In this document: in pieces, positions 6,019 to 14,053 of the stretch
Layout of the letters: each line of letters starts with the position of its first letter
How positions within the stretch are numbered: position 1 is the stretch's first letter
Assembly: GCA_900552905.1 (NCBI GenBank)
Contig: USBR01000027.1
Location: 1 to 16,099 of the forward strand
Length of the DNA stretch: 16,099 bases
Source: an uncultured Succinatimonas sp.
GTDB lineage: Bacteria; Pseudomonadota; Gammaproteobacteria; Enterobacterales; Succinivibrionaceae
Direction: 5' to 3'
Position numbers and translations under genes: made by a program
Notes under the pieces: generated by a model
Databases searched by the model: none
Seen by the model: the letters and a program-made list of their open reading frames with translations, nothing else
What the model was told of the DNA's origin: nothing

Positions 6019-8178
6019 ATGAAATGCTATAAATTTCCTTTAGGAATTAATCTTGATTATCATGTCGCCTGCAAGCTTGAAGCTTTGATTAGAGCTAAGA
6101 TGCCGGTAGTGGCTGTCAGCTGTGCGCATGGCCATATAGTTTTATGGGCTCAGGATGAGAGCTCTTATGCTAAATGCGCTTTAGAATTATCTAAGATCTT
6201 AGGTAAAAAGCTCATTGCCTCCACTAAGAGCACCGCTAAAGCTGTAGCTCACAGTAAGGTGGAGACGCCAAATAGCAATATTAGTGCGCAGATGGCTCAG
6301 CATAAGCGTTCAGCTTTAATCTCTTTAGCTTTCTTTGCCTTTTTTGAATTATTAAGACGCGCAAATCCCACAGCCTTTGCCGCCACTACTTTATTAAGAA
6401 GTGCCTGCGTGCTTATTATGTCGGAAAACCTCATTAAAGAGGGTATTGTACAGGCCTTTAAGGATAAGCGTCCTAATGCCGACACTCTGACTATGACGGC
6501 AGTTTTATCCTCAGTTATCGCTAAAAAGCCGGAATCATCCTTAACGGTATTAGCCCTCTCTAATTTCTCGGAGATGTTAACTACCCTAGCGGCGCAAAAG
6601 GCCCGTCAGAATATCTCCTCCTTAGTGGCTTTAGATGTACAGGAAGTGTGGATTAAGAATGAAGATGGCTTAGATATTAAGGTACCTATTGAGCAGGTAC
6701 AGCCTCACATGCAGGTCTCAATTCACACCGGTGAGAAGATCTGTGTGGATGGTCGCGTCATCTCGGGAAAAGCCGCTGTCGATCAGGCTGCCATTACCGG
6801 AGAATCGGTACCGGTAGAAAAGAGCGTCAATGATAAGGTCTTTGCCGGTAGCAATATTCGTTTAGGCGATCTCTTAGTGGAGGTGGAAAAGGTCGGTGAT
6901 GAGACCTCACTTGCCCGTATTGTGCATATGATTGAGGATGCTCAGACCCGCCGTGCCCCTATTCAAAATTATGCCGATAAGATGTCAACGGCCCTCGTAC
7001 CGATTTCCTTTATTGGTGCCGCTATCGTCTATTTTGCTACCCGCGATTGGCAAAGAGTGCTCAATATGCTCTTTATCGATTTCTCCTGTGGCCTTAAGCT
7101 CTCAACGGCTACAGCGATGTCAGCTGCTATCAGCCGCGCCGCTAAGTCCGGTATCTTAGTCAAAGGTGGCACCTATATTGAAAAGGCCAGCGAAATTGAC
7201 ACCATTGTCTTAGATAAGACCGGCACTATTACCTCAGGTAAACCCTCGGTAGTAAAGGTAAATCTCACCTCTTCTTTAGATGAAGATAGCGTCTTACAGT
7301 TAGCCGCCGGAGCTGAGGTGCATTCATCGCATCCATTAGCGGTGTCTATTTTAGATGAATTGCATCAGCGCAAGCTCTCTATGCCTAAGAATCTTGAGAC
7401 TGAAACTGTAATTGCCCGCGGTATTGTCGCGACTTTAGAGCCTTTTGCTGACAATTTAGGCGGTAAAGTCCTCGTCGGCTCAAAGCAGATGATGTATGAG
7501 CATGCCATCGCTATGCCTGAAGATCTTGATTTTAAGCGTCTTAATGATACAAGCTCGCTCATCTTTGTGGCTTTAAATGGCACCTTAGTCGGGGTTATTG
7601 AAATTTCCGATCCTATTCGTCCTGACTTTAAGCGCTCAATAAATCGCCTGCGTTATTCAGGAGTTGAAGAGATCGTCATGCTTACTGGTGACAATAAGAA
7701 AGCCGCACGGGCTATCTCTGAGCAATTAGGTTTAGATGCGTTTAAAGCTGAAGTTTTACCTGAGGATAAGGCGAGTTTTGTCGCGCACAAGCAGTTAAAT
7801 AGCAATGTCTTAATGGTAGGTGATGGTATCAACGATGCTCCGGCCTTAGCTTATGCCGATGTCGGTGTGGCTATGGGTACAGGTTGTACCGATACGGCTA
7901 TGGAGACTGCCGATGTCACCATCAATAGTGAAGATCCGCTGAAATTACCTGAATTTATCAATATAGGTAAGAAGACTATGCATCTTGTGCATCAGAACTT
8001 TGTGGCGACTATTTCGCTTAATGCCGCCGCGATGATGCTCGGTGCCTTAGGCATTATCAATCCCTTAGTGGCTTCAGTAGTCCACAATGCCACCACCTTA
8101 GGTGTGGTCTTAAATTCAGCCCGTGTTTTAATCAATAACAAAAAGTTTAATTTAAAAGAGGAAAAACAAAATGTTTGA
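6019..8178 (+). CDS. P1B-type heavy-metal translocating ATPase (CtpC-like group)
   Basis: 719-aa inner-membrane ATP-driven metal transporter with every catalytic motif of P-type ATPases. The actuator TGES is at 260-263, the phosphorylated Asp399 in DKTGT, the P1B-specific His438-Pro439, TGDN at 556-559 and GDGIND at 601-606. Residues 1-70 resemble a degenerate HMA2-like domain without CxxC. Hydrophobic segments lie at about 100-140, 150-200, 325-380 and 660-705, the last ending in HNATTLGVVLNSAR. In the metal-transporting helix the usual CPC/SPC is replaced by Ser356-Cys357 in DFSCGLKLSTATA, with Ala364 where I would expect Pro. This form recalls the CtpC-like branch linked to Mn/Zn export in mycobacteria. 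Substrate cannot be read from sequence. Only a weak GGTG ribosome site precedes the ATG, unlike the other cassette genes. It overlaps the next gene by 8 nt. Confidence 0.93.
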   Translation: MKCYKFPLGINLDYHVACKLEALIRAKMPVVAVSCAHGHIVLWAQDESSYAKCALELSKILGKKLIASTKSTAKAVAHSKVETPNSNISAQMAQHKRSALISLAFFAFFELLRRANPTAFAATTLLRSACVLIMSENLIKEGIVQAFKDKRPNADTLTMTAVLSSVIAKKPESSLTVLALSNFSEMLTTLAAQKARQNISSLVALDVQEVWIKNEDGLDIKVPIEQVQPHMQVSIHTGEKICVDGRVISGKAAVDQAAITGESVPVEKSVNDKVFAGSNIRLGDLLVEVEKVGDETSLARIVHMIEDAQTRRAPIQNYADKMSTALVPISFIGAAIVYFATRDWQRVLNMLFIDFSCGLKLSTATAMSAAISRAAKSGILVKGGTYIEKASEIDTIVLDKTGTITSGKPSVVKVNLTSSLDEDSVLQLAAGAEVHSSHPLAVSILDELHQRKLSMPKNLETETVIARGIVATLEPFADNLGGKVLVGSKQMMYEHAIAMPEDLDFKRLNDTSSLIFVALNGTLVGVIEISDPIRPDFKRSINRLRYSGVEEIVMLTGDNKKAARAISEQLGLDAFKAEVLPEDKASFVAHKQLNSNVLMVGDGINDAPALAYADVGVAMGTGCTDTAMETADVTINSEDPLKLPEFINIGKKTMHLVHQNFVATISLNAAAMMLGALGIINPLVASVVHNATTLGVVLNSARVLINNKKFNLKEEKQNV

Positions 8179-8431
8179 TAAGAATATTTTATTTGGCTTT
8201 GCCGCAGGTGTTGTCGTCGGTGCTTTAGGCTTAAAGTTCTACAATGAAAACCGCGATACCATTCAGGCTAAACTTAAGGACATCAATATCCCAGGTTTTG
8301 CCGCCGCTAATGAGGCTACAGCTAATGCTCAGGAGAGCTCTGAGGATTTAACCTTAGAGGAGCTTATGGCACAAAAAGAGCGTTTGGACGATCTCATCGC
8401 TGAGTACAATGCTAAGAAGGAGGCTGAATAA
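8171..8431 (+). CDS. Small glycine-zipper membrane protein (PacL/DUF6110-like), copy 1
   Basis: 86 aa. A single N-terminal transmembrane helix (about 6-24) carries a perfect glycine zipper, Gly9-x3-Gly13-x3-Gly17, in FGFAAGVVVGALG. A hydrophilic tail ends in an acidic amphipathic helix (LEELMAQKERLDDLIAEY) that could self-associate. No Cys or His cluster that would bind metal is seen. It starts inside the ATPase gene (8-nt overlap) with AGAGGA 8 nt before the ATG. Small glycine-zipper proteins next to P1B ATPases include mycobacterial PacL (DUF1490), reported to form membrane platforms that stabilise and organise the pumps, and DUF6110 proteins in Firmicutes. Membership is inferred from topology and context, not from a demonstrable alignment. 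Confidence 0.8.
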   Translation: MFDKNILFGFAAGVVVGALGLKFYNENRDTIQAKLKDINIPGFAAANEATANAQESSEDLTLEELMAQKERLDDLIAEYNAKKEAE

Positions 8432-8628
8432 TGCTGCCTAGCTTAACATCTGTAAATAAGAATCTAATCTTAGCTTTTGCAGCCGGTGTCGTGGTTGGCG
8501 CTGTGGCTTATAAATATGTCAAAGTTGAGAAAAAGCTCAATATCGATGAGCTTAGCAATAACTTAAAGAAGCTTGCCGATCATGTCGCCACCACCGGCCG
8601 TGGTGCTGGCCGTGGCCCTAAATTCTAA
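8431..8628 (+). CDS. Small glycine-zipper membrane protein (PacL/DUF6110-like), copy 2
   Basis: 65 aa. It shares the string FAAGVVVGA with the preceding protein, so the two are probably paralogues. The zipper is Ala15-x3-Gly19-x3-Gly23 within a single helix at about 12-30, followed by KYVKVEKK. The short tail holds a predicted helix (IDELSNNLKKLADHV) and ends in a Gly/Arg stretch (GRGAGRGPKF), quite unlike the acidic tail of copy 1. The start codon overlaps the upstream stop by one base (TAATG), and an almost ideal AAGGAGG lies 7 nt before it. It is the last gene of the metal cassette, followed by a terminator. Function is presumably with the ATPase; no metal ligand motif is seen. Confidence 0.75.
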   Translation: MLPSLTSVNKNLILAFAAGVVVGAVAYKYVKVEKKLNIDELSNNLKKLADHVATTGRGAGRGPKF

Positions 8629-8635
8629 TCAATAA

Positions 8636-8669
8636 ACCCCGCACTTTAAAAAAGTACGGGGTATTTTTT
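8636..8669 (+). terminator. Intrinsic terminator of the metal cassette
   Basis: ACCCCG/CGGGGT plus ACTT/AAGT form an interrupted 10-bp stem with one C-A mismatch and a 5-nt A-rich loop, followed by six T after one A (8664-8669). It lies 8 nt after the last cassette stop. Read on the minus strand the stem is followed by TTTATTGATT, so it may also weakly end the convergent lnt transcript. Confidence 0.88.
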
Positions 8670-8681
8670 GGCCTTTATTTT

Positions 8682-10271
8682 TTAAGGTCTGACTAAATGC
8701 TGAAGATTATTATCTAAGGCTTGGCCCTGACGACGAGCGCCGATAAAGCCTATGCTCAGTAAGATAAGCATGATGATAATCACACCTAAATCGCCAAATT
8801 GAGCATAGGGAGTCATTCCTTTATAGGTTTTAAAGTTAGTGCTTAAAACCCCTTCTTCATTAAAAGGCAGGCTTTCTGTGAGCTGTCCATGTGGATCGAT
8901 AATGGTAGTAATACCGTTATTAGTGCAGCGCAGCATTGGCTTTTGTAATTCCATACTACGCATTCTGGCCATATCTAAATGCTGATAAGGCGCACGCGTA
9001 GGACCAAACCAACCGTCATTACTTATCATTAATATAGCCTGAGTATCCTCGTTATTCATATCTGCGATGATATTAGGATAGATAGCCTCATAGCAGATAG
9101 CCGGGGTAAATTTAACCTGAGATAAGGTTAAAGGTTCTTGCTGTGAAGATCCGGTGGAGAAACTAGACATCGGGATATTAAAGATCTTGCCTAAAGGTCT
9201 TAATAGCGAGGCTAAGGGGACAAATTCGCCAAAGGGTACGAGCTTGCGCTTATTATAGGTAGAAAAGTCGCTAAGCTCTTTATCTTTACCTAAGGTTAAG
9301 ATCGAATTGAAAAGTTTGCCATTAGCATCGGTACTTAAGATACCGGTAACTAAGTTAGTATGATCTGCATAGGCAATAGCATTAAGATCGCTCAATAATG
9401 CTAGGGCATTGTCGATAGTGACAGGCAGAGCTGATTCAGGCCAGACAATGAGATCGTGATCTTTGAACTTATCGCGGCTTAAATTCCAATAGGTGGCGAC
9501 TATAGAATTAAATTTTTCTTTATCGACGCGTAAGACCTGTTGAATATTACCCTGCACTAAGGCCACTTTAAGCTCAGTATCAGGAGTGGTGAAAGAGAGC
9601 GAAGAGCTAAAAGAGCCTATAGCTAAGATTAAAGCTACAAAGGGGAGATAGAGGAATTTTCTTAAAGCTGACATAGCTAAGAAAGCGGCGGTAAGCATTA
9701 ATAGGGCATTGATGCCTCTTACTCCTAAAAGCGGGGCAAAGCTAGCAAAGGGGCCTTCAAGGCAGGTATTGCCGATATAGGTCCAAGGAAAACCGCCTAG
9801 GGCATAGCCGTTGATAAAATCAGCGATGATAAAGAAGGCGGGTAGATAAGCGCAGAGCATAATCGAGCGCTTATTTTTACTAAATTTACGGGCACATACT
9901 GAGGCTACAGCATAGCTTAGGCTCAATAAAAACGCAAAGAGCGCAATGATAGGCCATACAATGACTGCCGGCATTTCGCCAAAGCCTTCCATCACAAAGG
10001 ATAACCAGCTGAGGGTGATGAGATTGAGGCTCGTAAAATAGAGAGCGGTGGCGGCAAAGATCGCTTTGAGGCTTTTTAAGCTTGAAATTAAGACTAAAAG
10101 CGCCACTAAGGTACCTAAGGTCACAGGCCAGAGATTAAAGGGGGCAAAGCCTAAGGTAGCAGTTAAACCTAAGGTAATAGTGCAAAGCGTAAGGCCTAAT
10201 TTTGACAGGCAAAAGTTAATCAGGCGCTGTCCATCAAGCAAGACGCTTAAATATAAAAGTATACGATTCAT
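8682..10271 (-). CDS. lnt: Apolipoprotein N-acyltransferase
   Basis: Inner-membrane enzyme that adds the third acyl chain to the N-terminal cysteine of lipoproteins, the last step before Lol sorting. 529 aa, near the usual length (about 510). Several N-terminal transmembrane helices occupy roughly 25-225, including the conserved GFAPFNLWP. A periplasmic nitrilase-fold domain spans about 235-480. The catalytic triad is visible as Glu279 (VWPES), Lys341 (YNKRKLVPFGE) and Cys393 (AICYE). A final membrane helix lies near 490-515. The start codon overlaps the corC stop by one base. It is the terminal gene of the miaB-ybeZ-ybeY-corC-lnt run, the usual position in gammaproteobacteria. Confidence 0.97.
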   Translation of the reverse strand: MNRILLYLSVLLDGQRLINFCLSKLGLTLCTITLGLTATLGFAPFNLWPVTLGTLVALLVLISSLKSLKAIFAATALYFTSLNLITLSWLSFVMEGFGEMPAVIVWPIIALFAFLLSLSYAVASVCARKFSKNKRSIMLCAYLPAFFIIADFINGYALGGFPWTYIGNTCLEGPFASFAPLLGVRGINALLMLTAAFLAMSALRKFLYLPFVALILAIGSFSSSLSFTTPDTELKVALVQGNIQQVLRVDKEKFNSIVATYWNLSRDKFKDHDLIVWPESALPVTIDNALALLSDLNAIAYADHTNLVTGILSTDANGKLFNSILTLGKDKELSDFSTYNKRKLVPFGEFVPLASLLRPLGKIFNIPMSSFSTGSSQQEPLTLSQVKFTPAICYEAIYPNIIADMNNEDTQAILMISNDGWFGPTRAPYQHLDMARMRSMELQKPMLRCTNNGITTIIDPHGQLTESLPFNEEGVLSTNFKTYKGMTPYAQFGDLGVIIIMLILLSIGFIGARRQGQALDNNLQHLVRP

Positions 10272-11143
10272 TATTCTTCAATATCCTCAGCATCTTCTTG
10301 ATAATTAGGATCGACTGTGACCTCAATTTCATGGATTTGCCGAATATTAGCTTCAGTGATTTTAAAGCTGAGTTTGCCTAAAGTCAGGCTTTCACCGCGA
10401 CGGGGAAAACGTCCGAGTATATGCAAAATGAGACCGGCAATGGTGCCGACATCAGCCTCAGGGAGTTTAACCTCAAAGAATTCCTCAAAATCGAGGATAG
10501 GGGTGATGCCTTGTACCTTATAGGTATTAGCGCTGTCAGTTGGGGAGATAAGTGAGGGATCGTGAGTATTGACCTCATATTCATCCTCAATATCGCCTAC
10601 TATAAGTTCGATAATATCCTCAATGGTGACAAGACCACAGACACCGCCAAATTCGTCAACGACAATGGCAATATGGAAACGACGGGCCTGAAATTCTTCT
10701 AAGAGCGCATCGACATGCTTTGATTCAGGCACAATCATGGCCTTGCGCAAGAGCGATTTAATGCCACCATCGAGTTTTTTGAGGCCACAGGCATAAGGCA
10801 GTAGATCTTTAGCCATTAAAATGCCGGCAATATGATCTTTATCCTCAGAGATGACCGGATAGCGGGAGTGACCGTATTTATCGATGATTTTTACCGCATC
10901 GATAAGCGAACTTTGAATATTAATGGTCACGATATCAGATCTGGGGATCATGACATCGCTAACGCGTAGCCGCGTAATATCAAAGACACCGTGGATCATA
11001 TCCTCGGTGGTTTCATCGATAATCTCACGCTCTGAGGCCTCATGAATGACATCTGCAAGCTCGTTTTTATCCTTAGGTTTAAGGGCACTTAAAAAGCGCG
11101 CAAACAGATGCTCATGCTTATGATTGTTTGTTTTATCTTCCAT
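10271..11143 (-). CDS. corC: CBS-domain protein CorC/YbeX
   Basis: 290 aa from the chosen start, close to E. coli CorC (292 aa). The order is a charged N-terminus, ITRLRVSDVMIPRSDIV leading into two CBS domains (about 55-185), VVDEFGGVCGLVTIEDIIE in the second CBS, and a CorC_HlyC domain (about 195-285) with GLILHILGRFPRRGE. E. coli CorC was linked to Mg/Co efflux together with CorA and, in this operon, to ribosome-related functions. The frame is open back to an ATG at 11182, which would overlap ybeY by 32 nt. The ATG at 11143 is preferred because MEDKTNNH aligns with the family start and lies 7 nt after the ybeY stop, although neither start has a good ribosome site. Confidence 0.93.
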   Translation of the reverse strand: MEDKTNNHKHEHLFARFLSALKPKDKNELADVIHEASEREIIDETTEDMIHGVFDITRLRVSDVMIPRSDIVTINIQSSLIDAVKIIDKYGHSRYPVISEDKDHIAGILMAKDLLPYACGLKKLDGGIKSLLRKAMIVPESKHVDALLEEFQARRFHIAIVVDEFGGVCGLVTIEDIIELIVGDIEDEYEVNTHDPSLISPTDSANTYKVQGITPILDFEEFFEVKLPEADVGTIAGLILHILGRFPRRGESLTLGKLSFKITEANIRQIHEIEVTVDPNYQEDAEDIEE

Positions 11144-11150
11144 GATATTT

Positions 11151-11621
11151 TTATATTTCATCATCTTTATAAGGATTGTCATAGCCTAAGCGCATGACCG
11201 CCTGAATCTCTAAAGGCTCCATGATGTGAGCATCTTCAGGCTCGATATGATCATAACCTATAAGGTGAAGACAACCGTGGACGATAAGATGGGCAAAATG
11301 CTCTTCAATAGTCTTATGCTGCTCTAAGGCCTCTCTCTTTAAGACATCAAAGCAGATAACTAAATCGCCAATTAGGGGGAGATCTATGCCCTCAGGGCTC
11401 TCAAAGGGGAAGGAGAGAATATTTGTGCTCTTATCGATATGGCGATAGTTAGCATTAAGTTCTCGGATTTCCTCAGCTTTTACCATGCGTACGGTAAGTT
11501 CGCTGTCAGATTCGCGACCGCCGATTGTAAGGGCGGTCTGAGCCCATAGGGTTAATTTTTCAAGTGAGGGCAAAGAGGCTGCGTCCTCACAGGTATTTTG
11601 TAGATCGATAAAGACTTCCAT
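11151..11621 (-). CDS. ybeY: Endoribonuclease YbeY, 16S rRNA 3'-end maturation
   Basis: 156-aa zinc-dependent RNase (UPF0054) involved in 16S rRNA 3'-end processing and ribosome quality control. The signature HGCLHLIGYDH is complete, with zinc ligands His115, His119 and His125. The conserved Arg60 (LNANYRHIDKSTNILSFPF) is also present. AAGGA lies 5 nt before the ATG. It starts 1 nt after the ybeZ stop, so translation is likely coupled. The physical link with PhoH-like YbeZ is typical, and the two proteins are reported to act together. Confidence 0.97.
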   Translation of the reverse strand: MEVFIDLQNTCEDAASLPSLEKLTLWAQTALTIGGRESDSELTVRMVKAEEIRELNANYRHIDKSTNILSFPFESPEGIDLPLIGDLVICFDVLKREALEQHKTIEEHFAHLIVHGCLHLIGYDHIEPEDAHIMEPLEIQAVMRLGYDNPYKDDEI

Positions 11622-11622
11622 C

Positions 11623-12690
11623 TTATTCCTTTACCTCTTCATTTTGAGCCTGAGCACGGGCTTTAGCCTGAGCTTTAGCCTTATCATATTTGTCATAGGC
11701 ATTGACGATCAGGGCTACGACCGGATGACGCACGACGTCCTGCGCCTCAAAGAAGGTAAAGCCTATTTCATCTAAATTATTCAAAACCTCGATAGCGTGT
11801 TTGAGGCCTGATTTTACATGATGCGGTAAGTCAATTTGGCTAGGATCACCAGTAATGACGGCATGGGAATTAAAGCCGATACGGGTGAGGAACATCTTCA
11901 TCTGCTCGATAGTGGTATTTTGTGCCTCATCGAGGATGATAAAGGAATCATTGAGGGTACGACCACGCATATAGGCTAATGGGGCAATCTCAATAATCTG
12001 ACGTTCGATAAGCTTTTCGACCTTTTCAAAGCCTAACATCTCAAATAAAGCATCGTATAAGGGTCTTAAATACGGATCGACCTTCTGTGAGAGATCGCCT
12101 GGTAAAAAGCCTAATTTCTCACCAGCCTCCACGGCCGGACGGGTGAGGATGATACGGCGCACTTCATTGCGCTCTAAAGCATCGACAGCGGCCGCTACGG
12201 CTAAATAGGTCTTACCAGTACCGGCAGGGCCGATACCAAAGCTGATATCGTGAGCTGTAATCTTGTGGATATAATCAGCCTGATTTGGTGTTCTTGCCTT
12301 GACAAAGCCACGCTTAGTCTTAAAGTTCGCAGCCTTATGATAAAGGTAACCAGGATCACCGCGATCTTCGCTGTCGTGGTAATTTTGATCGTCCTGTTCA
12401 AGATGTATAGCTTCTGTGATCGCTAAATGGATCTTCTCTGGCTCTAAAGGCTCTGCATGTTTATGTTCACGCAGAGGCTTAGTTTCAAGATATAGAGACT
12501 TTAAGAGCTTTTGACAGCGCTGTACTTGTTGTGATGCTCCTTCTAAATGAAAATGCGAGCCACTATAGGAAATTTTGACCCCGAGGCGCTTTTCAATCTG
12601 ACGTAGATTCTCATCCTCAGGACCTACAAAATAAGCTAAACGCTCGCGATCGGCGGGTTCTAAAATAAAATCTTCGCTAATGGTATTCAT
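11623..12690 (-). CDS. ybeZ: PhoH-like ATPase YbeZ
   Basis: 355-aa cytoplasmic NTPase of the PhoH family, thought to work with YbeY in RNA maturation. An N-terminal KH-like segment (about 18-70, EDENLRQIEKRLGVKI) resembles E. coli YbeZ. The PhoH ATPase domain follows with Walker A GPAGTGKT (154-161) and Walker B IILDEAQN (DEAQ at 254-257). A C-terminal Ala/Lys/Gln-rich tail (KAKAQAKARAQAQ) is low complexity. The ATG fits the family N-terminus (ILEPADRERL) but has no clear ribosome site. It begins 1 nt after the miaB stop, so coupling is probable. Confidence 0.96.
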   Translation of the reverse strand: MNTISEDFILEPADRERLAYFVGPEDENLRQIEKRLGVKISYSGSHFHLEGASQQVQRCQKLLKSLYLETKPLREHKHAEPLEPEKIHLAITEAIHLEQDDQNYHDSEDRGDPGYLYHKAANFKTKRGFVKARTPNQADYIHKITAHDISFGIGPAGTGKTYLAVAAAVDALERNEVRRIILTRPAVEAGEKLGFLPGDLSQKVDPYLRPLYDALFEMLGFEKVEKLIERQIIEIAPLAYMRGRTLNDSFIILDEAQNTTIEQMKMFLTRIGFNSHAVITGDPSQIDLPHHVKSGLKHAIEVLNNLDEIGFTFFEAQDVVRHPVVALIVNAYDKYDKAKAQAKARAQAQNEEVKE

Positions 12691-12691
12691 A

Positions 12692-14053
12692 CTAAATCAA
12701 TTCAGCCTTAAGGGTGTGTGAAGCTACACCTACAACTTTAACTTTTACCATCTTGCCAATAAGGGAGTTATCGCCCTTAAAGACAGTGATGCGGCCATTA
12801 GAGGCGCGGGCTTTTAGTTCATTTTGATCTTTGCGCGAAATACCCTCAACGAGTACTTCTTGCTCTGAACCTATAAGCTTTTGACCAAAGGCAGCCGTAC
12901 ATTTTTCAAGCTCAGCTTGTAGCTCATAAAGCCACTGCTGCTTAGTCTTAAAATCGATAGGATCATCTAAAAGTGCAGCCGGCGTGCCCGGGCGCGGGGA
13001 ATAGATGAAGGAGAAACTCTGATCAAAGCCGATATCCTTAACGACGTTGATAGTCTCCCTAAAGTCTTCCTCAGTTTCACCAGGGAAGCCGACAATAAAG
13101 TCAGAGGAGATAAGCGCAGTCGGGCGGGCCTCTCTAATCTTATGAATAAGAGTTTTATACTCAGAGACTGTATAGCGGCGATGCATTTTCTCTAAGATGC
13201 GATCGGAGCCACTTTGAATCGGCACATGGATCTGATCGGAGATGATAGGTAAATCATGGATAGCACGGATAATGTCATCGGAGAAATCCATAGGATTTGA
13301 AGTGGTAAAGCGAATACGCTGTACGCCTTCAATAGCGGCAATCTCATATAAAAGGGTAGCAAAATCGCAGATATTGCCAGAGGCATCCTCACCGCGATAG
13401 GAATTGACGTTTTGTCCTAAAAGGTGGATTTCAACTGCACCTGAGGCGATAAATTTACGGCATTCAGCGAGAATGTCTTCAAGCGGGCGGGAGATTTCCT
13501 CACCACGGGTATAGGGCACAATGCAATAGGTGCATTTATTCGAACAGCCTTCCATAATGGTGACAAATTCGCTGATCCCGCGGGTACCGACTTCAGGTAG
13601 GGCCTCAAATTTATCTAAAGAATCAGCCTCCACATCGACAAGACGCTCATGCGTGCCTAAATATTGACTTAAAAGCTGCGGTAGACGGTGTACAGTGCGC
13701 GGGCCAAAGACAATATGCACGTGAGAATTGAGCTCTAAAATTTTCTGACCTAATTCAGAGCCTACACAGCCACCTAGAGCAATGATGGTGTCGGAGTTAA
13801 CCACCCCCTGATGGCGCCAGGTCTCTAATTGCTTAAAGACGCGGTTTTCAGCCTTAGCGCGGACAGCACAGGTCACAAAGATAATGATATTAGCTAAATT
13901 AGGTTCTAAAACCTCGGTATAACCACAAGCGTGCATGAGATCGCGGATACGATCGCCATCATAGACATTCATCTGACAGCCAAAGACGGCTACATAGAAG
14001 GTACCATTTTGCACGGAGAGATTAGTCGGGGTGAAATTAAAGGTATTAGTCAT
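12692..14053 (-). CDS. miaB: tRNA-2-methylthio-N6-dimethylallyladenosine synthase
   Basis: 453-aa radical-SAM methylthiotransferase that adds the 2-methylthio group to i6A37 of tRNAs reading UNN codons. The N-terminal MTTase domain carries the three cluster cysteines Cys26 (FGCQMN), Cys62 (TCAVRAKAE) and Cys96 (GGCVG). The radical-SAM cluster is Cys170, Cys174 and Cys177 in EGCSNKCTYC. A C-terminal TRAM domain (about 385-453) is present. The operon position before ybeZ supports MiaB over the paralogues RimO and MtaB. Val stands where many MiaB have Asn before Thr-Cys62. The start overlaps the fic stop by 8 nt and no ribosome site is obvious, so translation probably depends on coupling to the Fic gene. 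Confidence 0.95.
   Translation of the reverse strand: MTNTFNFTPTNLSVQNGTFYVAVFGCQMNVYDGDRIRDLMHACGYTEVLEPNLANIIIFVTCAVRAKAENRVFKQLETWRHQGVVNSDTIIALGGCVGSELGQKILELNSHVHIVFGPRTVHRLPQLLSQYLGTHERLVDVEADSLDKFEALPEVGTRGISEFVTIMEGCSNKCTYCIVPYTRGEEISRPLEDILAECRKFIASGAVEIHLLGQNVNSYRGEDASGNICDFATLLYEIAAIEGVQRIRFTTSNPMDFSDDIIRAIHDLPIISDQIHVPIQSGSDRILEKMHRRYTVSEYKTLIHKIREARPTALISSDFIVGFPGETEEDFRETINVVKDIGFDQSFSFIYSPRPGTPAALLDDPIDFKTKQQWLYELQAELEKCTAAFGQKLIGSEQEVLVEGISRKDQNELKARASNGRITVFKGDNSLIGKMVKVKVVGVASHTLKAELI

Noticed and set aside
10048..10308. Plus-strand 86-codon ORF antisense to the lnt start
   Set aside because: It lies wholly opposite lnt and corC, shows no family resemblance, and its Lys/Arg-rich composition is what the complement of Leu/Phe-rich membrane helices gives.
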